Source: Sphingomonas sp. So64.6b (GTDB taxonomy: Bacteria > Pseudomonadota > Alphaproteobacteria > Sphingomonadales > Sphingomonadaceae). From it: a DNA stretch of 64,000 nucleotides. The translations under genes and the position numbers were made by a program. Positions 18,026 through 27,100 of the stretch are shown here, piece by piece; positions within the stretch are counted from its first letter, which is position 1, and the number at the start of each line of letters is the position of its first letter. Under the pieces are notes generated by a model. It ran no database searches. It saw nothing but the letters and a program-made list of their open reading frames with translations, and was not told where the DNA came from. Location of the stretch: contig NZ_CP048817.1 in NCBI RefSeq assembly GCF_014171475.1, positions 2,480,001 to 2,544,000 on the forward strand. The letters run 5' to 3'.

Positions 18026-19174
18026 ATGAGCAAGAAGCCCATCGCCAGCGCGACCGAGAATATGCCGCCACCCTCTGGGCCGGCAGGCGGCGCGGCCAAA
18101 GCCAAGACAGCCGCGGCACCGGCGTCGAAGCAGCCCAATACGAATATCTCGGTATCGCGTGGTTTTGCCGACTGGCTGCGTGCGAACAAGTTGAGCTTCG
18201 CTTTCACCTCGTATCAGACCGGCCAGCTGTTCCTGGTCGGTGTGACGCCGGCCGGTACTGTCTCATTCAATCAGCAGAATTTCACGCGCGCGATGGGCGT
18301 CTGTTATCAGCCAGGCCGGCTTTATCTCGGCGCGCTGCATCAGGTCTGGCGCCTGGAGAATGTGCTCCGGCCCGGGGAGCTTGGCAACAAGAGCTTCGAC
18401 ATGGTGCTGGTGCCGCGCAATGCGCAAACCACCGGCGATGTCGATGTGCATGAAGTCGGCACCGACTCTGCCGGACGAGTTATCTTCGTCAACACAAAAT
18501 ATAGCTGCCTGGCGACGCTCGACCTCAACCATAGTTTCCGCCCGATCTGGAAACCCAAATTCATCTCCAAGCTCGCGCCCGAAGATCGCTGTCATCTGAA
18601 CGGCATGGCGATGGACAATGGCAAACCTCGCTATGTCACCGCCGTCAGCCGCAGCGACATCCTGACCGGGTGGCGTGAGCGACGCCACGAGGGCGGTGTT
18701 CTGATCGAGGTCGAGACCGATCGCGTGGTGACCGATCAGCTGTCGATGCCGCACAGCCCACGGGTTTACGGCGACAGCGTCCTCGCGCTCGATTCGGGGC
18801 GGGGGCAGATCATCCGCATCGATCCAAAGACCGGAGATCGTACCGACATCGCCTTCTGCCCGGGTTTCCTGCGCGGCATGTCGATCCATAATGGCCATGC
18901 CCTGGTCACCGTGTCGAAGCCGCGCAACGGCACCTTTGCCGGCCTTGCGCTGGACGATGCGATGAAGGAGCGTGACGCGGAACCATGGTGCGGCGTTCTG
19001 GTCGTCAATCTCGCTACCGGCGATATCGTCGAATGGGTGAAGCTTGAGGGTTTCATCACGGAATTGTTCGATGTGGCCGCGATGCCAAGTGTGGTCTGCC
19101 CGATGTCGATCGGCCCGGACACGCTGGAAATTCGCTCGACCATCACGTTCGATCCGGTGATTACCAAGGCCTGA
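18026..19174 (+). CDS. TIGR03032 family protein (uncharacterised, beta-propeller-like)
   Basis: A 382-residue protein with a low-complexity Ala/Pro/Lys N-terminus (to about residue 45), then a conserved domain I recognise as TIGR03032. Key stretches are LSFAFTSYQTGQLFLVG, TTGDVDVHEVGTD, VNTKYSCLATL, EDRCHLNGMAMDNGKPRYVTA, DILTGWRERRHEGG, LSMPHSPRVYG and PGFLRGMSI. The alternation of short strands and loops suggests a propeller fold. No signal peptide is present. Family members are known only from sequence, and no reaction has been assigned that I can name. It lies 117 bp after the autotransporter on the same strand, behind a terminator. Confidence 0.8.
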   Translation: MSKKPIASATENMPPPSGPAGGAAKAKTAAAPASKQPNTNISVSRGFADWLRANKLSFAFTSYQTGQLFLVGVTPAGTVSFNQQNFTRAMGVCYQPGRLYLGALHQVWRLENVLRPGELGNKSFDMVLVPRNAQTTGDVDVHEVGTDSAGRVIFVNTKYSCLATLDLNHSFRPIWKPKFISKLAPEDRCHLNGMAMDNGKPRYVTAVSRSDILTGWRERRHEGGVLIEVETDRVVTDQLSMPHSPRVYGDSVLALDSGRGQIIRIDPKTGDRTDIAFCPGFLRGMSIHNGHALVTVSKPRNGTFAGLALDDAMKERDAEPWCGVLVVNLATGDIVEWVKLEGFITELFDVAAMPSVVCPMSIGPDTLEIRSTITFDPVITKA

Positions 19175-19310
19175 CAACCGCGGCGACCAGCGCCGCGCAC
19201 GATCGCCATCAGTTTCGGATTCGATTTGAGTGGCATTAGCGACTCGCCGGGAATCCGTGCTTTTGGAATAGACGGATTCCTCTACCTGCTATAACTTCGC
19301 GGTAACCATA

Positions 19311-20471
19311 ATGGTCACCACGAATATGTCGAACGAGCCCTGGTTCATCTTTGCCATCGTCTGCAGTCTTGCGGGCTATGGCGTCTATCTGACCGGGATC
19401 AGGCGTCAGCTGGTGCAGCCGAACCGCGCGTCCTGGCTGGTCTGGAGCGCGGCGACGGCGGTCGAGGCGGGCACCTATGCCGCGGTCAATCCCGGTGCGC
19501 CACAGGCATGGATCTTCGGCATTTCGGCAGTCGCCTGCATCGCGATCACGCTCGGCATATGGCGGCGGTCGAGTTGGGAAGCGCCGTCGCAAAGCGAAGT
19601 TTTCTGCATGGCGGCGTGCCTCGCCTCGCTGATCCTGTGGCTCGCGTTCCAGAACGCCTTCTGGGCGCATATGCTGGTGGTGGTCGCAGTGCCGATCAGC
19701 TTCTGGCCGACCTGGCAGAGCGTGTGGCAGGACCGCAATCGCGAACGATCGCCGGCCTGGGGGCTATGGACGCTGGGCGACCTCGCCACCTTGCTCGTCG
19801 CGACGCGCGCGGAAGGGCAGATCGTCGGCGAGTACGCCTATATCTTCGTCGAACTGCTATGCCATGCAAGCATCTGGTTCATGGTCGGGCTGGCGACGAT
19901 CAATCCGCTACGCTCGCTTGGTTATCGCAACGGCCGCTTTTATGTGCTCGACGCTTATCGTCCCGCCGCAAACCTGTTCGCGGTCGGCGAGACGCATCTC
20001 GGCAAGGCGGTCTATGCCGCCGAAGGTTTTGCCGAGGGCGACACGATCATCCGTTTCACCGGCCGCCGCATCCGCGCCGACAAGGTGCCGAGCCTGATGC
20101 GCGGATCGAGAGACCGTTTCGTGCAGGTCACGCCGCAGCATTATATGGGCCCGTCGGGGCGGATCGACGATTTGATCAATCATAGCTGCAGCCCCAATGC
20201 GGGCCTGCGTTTCACCGCCGATGGCGTGTTCCTGGTCGCGGTCCGAACCATCGCCCCGGGCGAGGAAATCGCCTGGGATTATTCGACCACCTTGAGGGAA
20301 TCGAACTGGCACATGATCTGCCAGTGCCGCAGCGACGATTGCCGCCGCGTGATCGGCAATTTCGAGACGCTGAGCGAGGAACGTCAGGAGTGGTTCCGCG
20401 CCCGCAACCTGGTCGCGCCCTATCTGCGGCGCAAGGACGATGTCGTGCCGAAGCGCGAGCGGGCTGCCTAG
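19311..20471 (+). CDS. Membrane-anchored SET-domain protein (putative protein lysine methyltransferase)
   Basis: A 386-residue fusion. Residues about 1-205 hold roughly seven hydrophobic segments (FIFAIVCSLAGYGVYL, WIFGISAVACIAITLGIW, VFCMAACLASLILWLAF, AYIFVELLCHASIWFMVGL). Residues about 220-350 are a SET domain: GKAVYAAEGF, INHSCSPNAGLRF (about 286-298, the NHSC S-adenosylmethionine-pocket motif), GEEIAWDY with the catalytic Tyr, and a post-SET Cys cluster CQCRSDDCRR that would bind zinc with the NHSC Cys. All SET hallmarks are intact. The SET part would face the cytoplasm if the TM count is odd. ATG 19326 is an alternative start. The substrate is unknown; the TM fusion is unusual. Confidence 0.82.
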   Translation: MVTTNMSNEPWFIFAIVCSLAGYGVYLTGIRRQLVQPNRASWLVWSAATAVEAGTYAAVNPGAPQAWIFGISAVACIAITLGIWRRSSWEAPSQSEVFCMAACLASLILWLAFQNAFWAHMLVVVAVPISFWPTWQSVWQDRNRERSPAWGLWTLGDLATLLVATRAEGQIVGEYAYIFVELLCHASIWFMVGLATINPLRSLGYRNGRFYVLDAYRPAANLFAVGETHLGKAVYAAEGFAEGDTIIRFTGRRIRADKVPSLMRGSRDRFVQVTPQHYMGPSGRIDDLINHSCSPNAGLRFTADGVFLVAVRTIAPGEEIAWDYSTTLRESNWHMICQCRSDDCRRVIGNFETLSEERQEWFRARNLVAPYLRRKDDVVPKRERAA

Positions 20472-20509
20472 AGCGGGCTGCGTTTCTACGGAAACGCAGC
20501 CCGCTCTAG
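20468..20509 (+). terminator. Long perfect hairpin at the end of the SET gene
   Basis: 19-bp perfect arms (20468-20486 / 20491-20509) with loop TACG include the stop codon of the SET gene. No clear T-run follows (ATTCCTTG), so it may be a REP-like palindrome, an RNA-stabilising structure or a weak terminator. Confidence 0.6.
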
Positions 20510-20581
20510 ATTCCTTGTGGTCGCGTGCTTGATTGCGAATAGCCGGATTCCACCTATTCGCAGCATGCTCTCGCCCCTAGC

Positions 20582-21037
20582 CTATCTGCGGCAGGCGGGC
20601 GCGGTGCGCGTCGCCGTCTGGTCGACCACGATGCGCGACGCGCCCTTGGGGGTTTGCCCGGACATCGTCATGCGCGCGGTAAAACCCGCCGCGCTATAGC
20701 TGCCCTGCCGCACGACGCGGAACGTGCCGCCTTCCTTTTGCGGACACACCATCACTTGCGCGATTCTGCCATCGGCGATGTGTGAGCTTTCGACCCGGCA
20801 TTTGGACTTCGGATCGGGGGCGAGCAGAGCGGATATCCCGGCCCTTGCCTGATCCGGCGCGACGCATTTGTGCTCGGTCTTCGACTTGCCCTTCATCATG
20901 CGCAGCAGGAAACCGGCAGTGCCCGGAACGACCAGATCGACCGCGGTCGATTTCACGTCCCAATTGCCGGGCTGGATGGCCTGCGCCGTAGCCAGGCCGG
21001 GATAGAGAAGGATTAGCGGAGCGAGAAAACGGATCAT
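20582..21037 (-). CDS. DUF3617-type exported protein
   Basis: A 151-residue protein. ATG 21037 starts a signal peptide (MIRFLAPLILLYPGLATAQA); a longer in-frame start only adds basic residues. The mature protein has the DUF3617 pattern: IQPGNWDVKST near the start, a conserved Cys in EHKCVAPDQA, a second Cys in SKCRVESS, VMVCPQKEGG and a final strand GFTARMTMSG. DUF3617 proteins are small periplasmic proteins of unknown function common in sphingomonads. It sits just downstream of the giant autotransporter on the same strand but 96 bp away across a hairpin, so co-transcription is uncertain. Confidence 0.75.
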   Translation of the reverse strand: MIRFLAPLILLYPGLATAQAIQPGNWDVKSTAVDLVVPGTAGFLLRMMKGKSKTEHKCVAPDQARAGISALLAPDPKSKCRVESSHIADGRIAQVMVCPQKEGGTFRVVRQGSYSAAGFTARMTMSGQTPKGASRIVVDQTATRTAPACRR

Positions 21038-21079
21038 GTCCGCGCCATGCCCGGCTCGCGGCCTTCGCACAATCCCGCA

Positions 21080-21109
21080 CGGTGGACGATCGCATTCGAT
21101 CGCCCACCG
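21080..21109 (-). terminator. Hairpin downstream of the giant autotransporter
   Basis: CGGTGGACGATCG / CGATCGCCCACCG (21080-21092 / 21097-21109) pairs with one mismatch and a 4-base loop. No T-run is present on either side. It is a possible terminator or mRNA 3'-end structure for the minus-strand autotransporter gene. Confidence 0.4.
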
Positions 21110-21133
21110 CGTAGAGAGTCAGCCGGTGCCGGT

Positions 21134-24100
21134 TCAGAAGTTGAACCGGATCCCGCCATTGACGGTGAAGGCACGCAGGCCCGAACCGTCGTCGATATTG
21201 CCGACCACAAAGGCCGACAGGCGTCCGCCCCGGGCATGGGCCATGACGCCCGCCGAGTAACGCATCGCATCATCCCAGGTGCGCGTGTTGAGCGAGAAGC
21301 TCGTCGCCGGCGTACCGAAGGTGAAGGTGCCGTTGTCGCCACGCGACCAGTTCTTCATCCCCGCAGCGCTGGCGAACGGCTCGACCACGACCTTGTCCGC
21401 GTCGCCCGCGCGATACGACACGCGCAGCCCGGCCTGGCCGACCTTGGTCTTGTCGCCGCCCGGCGAGTAGAAGCTGTCCGCGTCGATCGTCATATTGTCG
21501 ATCCGGCTGTCGGCATAGTTGAAGCCGACGAACGGCGTTGCCGCGAAGCCACTGCTGCCGCCAACGCGGTAGGAAGCGTGGATCGACCCGGCGGTCGCCC
21601 GGCCGTCGACGTCCTTCTTGGTGTTGCCGAACAAGGTCGGCAGAACCACGTCGTATTTGCGCCATTCGCGACGGAGCTGGCCGTCGATGGTGAGCGCGCC
21701 GTTGCTGATCGCGACATAACCACCGACAAAGCCCGTATCGACCGCCAGCCTTTCGCTCGCGGACGGATGAGCAACGCCGTCGTACCAGCCGCCGGTGACA
21801 CCCAGATGCGCGACCCAGTTGCCGCCGAAGTAAAGGCCCAAATCGGCGCCCATCTGGATCGCCTCATGGTTGGTGCGCAACCGGTTGACCGAGTTAAACG
21901 TGACCCCGCCGCCGCTGATCGACGATGCGATGGTCTGTTTGGTATGCCCGCCCGAACCGCGCATCCACAGGCTGAACCTCTTGTCGCCCGCCGCCGCGTC
22001 GGTCCGTGGCGTGATATAGGGGCTGATCGGCGCGTCGAGCAGCATCGAGGCGGATTCGGCGACATAGGTCAGGCCGCCCAGCGCCGTCGAGGACGGGTTG
22101 ATCTGCTGGATCAGGCCGAACTGGGTATTGCTCGCCGGGTTGCGCCCGAAGCTTTCGAGGATGAACCCGGTGTTCGGGAAGATCGTGTTCGAGGTGAAGG
22201 TACCGACCGCGGCGCCCGGCGTCACCGTCACCACCGGCAGGAAGCCGCCGGCGACAAAGCTGCGTGCGCCGACGCGGTTCATCGTCACATTGGTATTGCC
22301 CGAGGCTGCGCCACCAATGTTCAGGCGATCCGCGGTCGCGGTGACGGTGCTGTAATCGGCGAAGAACTGCCCGCCGCCGACATAGGCGCCGCCGACCGTG
22401 ACGACGTTGCTGGTCAAATTGTTCCGCGCGTTGATGATCCCGGTGTTGGTCATCGCCCCGTTGGTGGTGAAGGTGCCCGCCCCGGCGAAGTTGATCCGGT
22501 TCGAGTTGTTGGTGTTGCCGAGGAACAGGATCGTTCCGCCGGCACCGATATTGGCGGTGCCCGCATTGACGAAGCTGCCCGAGACGCTGGATGCGCCCGA
22601 CCCGAAGTTCGCGATTCCGCCGGCCGCATTGGTTACGGTCGAGGTCGCGACAGCCGAACCGGTCACATTGAGCGCGCCGTTCATCGTGCCGGTGTTAGTC
22701 AGCGTGAAGCTGCCGCCGTTCAGCGTCGCCAGCACCGCGCCGCCGGTGCCGGTCAGCGTACCGCCGTTGACGACGCTGGCATTGCCGGTCCCGGTTGCGG
22801 TCATCCTGATACCCGCCGTGCCCGAGATCGACCCGGCATTGTTGACCGCAAGCGCAGCGTCGACACCGGCAAGATCGATGCCGATGATGCCGGCGATCGT
22901 GCCACTGCTGACCTGGTTGACGGTGAGCGCACCGACTGCGCCGGCACCGGTCGAGGTCAACCGCACGCCGATATTATCGCCTTCCACCAGACCGGCATTG
23001 TTGACGGTGATCGCACCAGAGACAGTCGACTGGTCGATGCCGATCAACGGATCGATCACGCCGGTTGCGCTGATATTGGTGACAATGTCGCCAACGGTCG
23101 AGATGCTGGCGACACCCGCCGCCGCGGCATTGATCGTGCCGTCCACATTGATGGTCGTGGTGCCCGAGGACTGACCGCTATCGGTGAAGATGCCGTAGGC
23201 GCCCACCGCGTTGGCGGTCACGGTATGGCCGGCGGTCAGCGTGACGTCGATCGTACCGGTATTGGCCGCCGCAGCCGTGTTGAGTGCGACGATCGCCGTC
23301 GTACCGGTCGAGCTCACATCGCCCGCCATTACGACGATGTTGCCGCCATTCGCTTGCGCCAGGATGCCGTTGCCGGTGGTTGCGGTGACGGGGCCAAGTG
23401 CCGCCACCGTGGTCGAGCCGGTGCCGCGATTGGTCGCGATGATGCCGGTCGTGCCGGAGGTGGCACCGGCGGTCACGTTGACCGCGCCAGTTCCGGCGGC
23501 CGAGCTTTGCTCGGCAATAATCGCCGCATTGCCGGTCGATGTCACCGCACCGGTATTGACGGTGACAGCGCCGCCGGTCGAGAGCGCGTAGACGCCAATG
23601 CCGGTGGTCACATTGACCGCGCCGACCGTGGTCACTCGGGTCGCGCCGGTGCCGAAATTCTCGGCATCGATGCCGAACCGGGCATTGACCGCGCCGTTGG
23701 TGGTTACGTCGATGTTACCAGTCGCAGCGGCCGGGAAGACCGCAGCGACAACGGCCGCATTGCCCGCCCCGATATTGCCATTGGCGACCACGGTGACATC
23801 GGCGCTGGTCGACTGGGTCCGGATGTCGATGCCGTTCTGGCCTGCCGCCAGCGCGCTGACCGCACCGGTGGTGACGCTGATGTCGCCGCCGAGCGCAGTA
23901 TCGCCCACCACAATGCCGTTGCCGGCAGTGGAACTGCTCGCACCCGAGATATCGACCGTGACCGTTCCCGCACCATTGTTGAGGATGTTCGCCGCATCGC
24001 CGGTCCCGCCGACAAAGCCGCCAGCGCCAGTGACCGAGATGTTGCCCGCGCCGCCGGTTCCGCCGATCAAGGTCAGGCCGCGCGTCGCGCCGGTCACCGT

Positions 24101-27100
24101 ATTGGCCACCGCTACGGTCACCGCGGCGTTGCCGTTTGCCAGGATGCCCTCGGCGGCAGTGCCGGTCACCGTACCGTTGGCGGTCACGTTGATTGCGCCA
24201 GTGCCGGCATTGAGCGCGAAGATACCCGTCGTACCCGAGACATTGCCGGCGGTCACATCGATCACGCCCGCGCCAGCGGCCGAAGTCTGCTGAGCGACGA
24301 TCGCCCCCGCGCCGGTCGATGTGACGTCGCCCGCATTGACCGTGACGTTGCCGCCGGTGGTCAGCGCGAAGATGCCATTGCCAGTGGTCGTGTTGACCGG
24401 GCCGACCGTGGTCACGCTGGTCGAACCGGTGCCGAAATTCTCCGCATCGATGCCGAACCGGGCATTGACCGCGCCGTTGGTGGTCACGTCGATGTTGCCA
24501 GTCGCAGCGGCCGGGAAGACCGCAGCGACGATAGCGGCATTGCCCGCCCCGACGTCGCCATTGGCGACCACGGTGATATCGGCGCTGGTCGACAGGGTCC
24601 GAACGTCGATGCCGTTCTGCCCTCCCGCCAACGCGCTGACCGCACCGGTGGTCACGCTGATGTCGCCGCCGAGCGCGGTATCGAGCACGACGATGCCGTT
24701 GCCGGCGGTGGAGCTGCTCGCGCCCGAGATATCGACCGTGACCGTGCCAGCGCCGTTGTTGAGGATGTTCGCCGCATCGCCGGTCCCGCCGACAAAGCCG
24801 CCAGCGCCAGTGACCGATATGTTGCCCGTGCCGCCAGTGCCGCCGATCAAGGTCAGGCCGCGCGTCGCGCCGGTCACCGTGTCGGCGACGCTCACGCTCA
24901 CCGCGGCGTTGCCGCTGACGTTGATGCCCTCCGCGCCGGTGCCGGTGACCGTGCCGTTGGCGGTCACGCTGACCGCCCCGGTGCCGGCATTGTTCGCAAA
25001 GATACCGGTCGTGCCAGAGACATTGCCCGCGGTCACATCGACAACGCCCGCACCAGCGGCCGAGTTTTGCTGGGCAACGATTGCTGCGGCGCCGGTGGAT
25101 GTGACGTCACCGGCATTGACCGTGACATTGCCGCCATTGGTCTGTGCGTAGATGCCGTTGCCGGTCGTCGTGTTGATCGGGCCGACCGTGGTCACGCTGG
25201 TCGAACCGGTGCCGAAATTCTCCGCATCGATGCCGAACCGCGCATTGACCGCGCCATTGGTGGTTACGTCGATGTTGCCAGTCGCAGCGGCCGGGAAGAC
25301 CGCAGCGACGATAGCGGCATTGCCCGCCCCGACGTCGCCATTGGCGACCACGGTGATATCGGCGCTGGTCGACAGGGTTCGAACGTCGATGCCGTTCTGC
25401 CCTCCCGCCAACGCGCTGACCGCACCGGTGGTGACGCTGATGTCGCCGCCGAGCGCGGTATCGAGCACGACGATGCCGTTGCCGGCGGTGGAGCTGCTCG
25501 CGCCCGAGATATCGACCGTGACCGTGCCCGCGCCATTGTTGAGGATGTTCGCCGCATCGCCGGTTCCGCCGACAAAGCCGCCAGCGCCAGTGACCGATAT
25601 GTTGCCCGTGCCGCCAGTGCCGCCGATCAAGGTCAGGCCGCGCGTCGCGCCGGTCACCGTGTCGGCGACGTTTACCGTTACCGCGCCGTTGCCATTGGCG
25701 TTGATGCCCTCTGCGCCGGTGCCAGTGACCGTGCCGTTGGCGGTCACGGTGATCGCGCCGGTGCCGGAGTTGGTGGCTTCGATGCCGGTCGTGCCCGAGA
25801 CATTGCCCGCGGTCACGTCGATCGCTCCCGCTCCGGCTGCCGAGGTCTGCCGTGCGATGATCGCGGTATTGGCAGTAGCCGTCACATCACCCGCATTGAC
25901 GGTGATGTTGCCGCCAAGCGTGCGCGCGAAGATGCCGTTGCCGGTGGTCGCATTGACCGGACCAACCGTGGTGACGCTGGTCGAGCCGGTGCCGAAGTTT
26001 TCAGCATCGATACCGAACCGCGCATCGATCGCGCCGTTGGCGGTCACGTTGACATTGCCCGTCGCGCCACCCTGGAGGATCGCGCCGACGATGCCGGCAT
26101 TGCCTGCCCCGATATCGCCATTGGCGACCACCGTGACGTCGCCGGTCAGCGACTGAGTCTGGATGTCGATCCCGTCCTGGCCACCCGCCAGCGCGGTCAC
26201 TGCGCCGGTGGTCACGCTGATGTCGCCGCCGATTGCGGTGTCACGCACCACGATGCCCTCGCCGCTGGTCGAACCGCTTGCACCGGAGATGTTGACCGTG
26301 ACCGTGCCAGCACCATTGTTCTGAATGTTCGCCCCGTTACCGGTGCCACCGACGAACCCGCCGGTGCCGGTGACCGATATGTCGCCCGTGCCGCCAGTGC
26401 CGCCGACCAGGTTGAGGCCGCGCGTCGCGCCAGTCACCGTATCGGCGACGTTCACCGTTACCGCGCCATTGCCATTGGCGTTGATACCTTCGGCAAGTGT
26501 GCCGGTGACCGTGCCGTTGGCGGTCACGGTGATCGCGCCGGTGCCGCTGTTGGTGGCTTCAATACCGGTCGCGCCCGAGACATTGCCCGCCGTCACATCG
26601 ATCGTGCCCGCGCCAGCGGCCGAAGTCTGGCGCGCGACGATCGCGGTCTCGTCGATTGAGCTCACATCACCCGCGTTGACCGTGACGTTGCCGCCACCCG
26701 TTCGTGCGAAGATGCCATTGCCGCTGGTCGCGGTGACCGGCCCGACCGTGGTGACACTGGTCGAACCACTGCCGAAGTTCTCGGCATCGATCCCGAAGCG
26801 TCCCGTGATCGCACCATTGGCGGTCACATCGACATTGCCCGTCGCGCCACCCTGGAGGATCGCGCCGACGATGCCGGCATTGCCCGCATTGATGTCACCA
26901 TTGGCGACGATCGTCACATTACCGGTCAGCGATTGCGTCTGAACATCGATACCGTCACGGCCCGCCGACAGCGCGGTGACCGCGCCGGTGGTGACATCGA
27001 CATTGCCGCCCGCGACGGTGTCACGAACGACGATACCTTCGCCGCCCGCCGAACTGCTCGCGCCCGAGATATCGACCAGGACATTGCCCGAGCCGTTATT

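Noticed and set aside
21047..26659. 1870-codon open frame on the plus strand, Asp/Arg/Gly-rich
   Set aside because: It is the exact antisense of the giant autotransporter; its composition mirrors the repeat and it has no signal, motif or ribosome site. It is an effect of GC-rich codon bias in the repeats.
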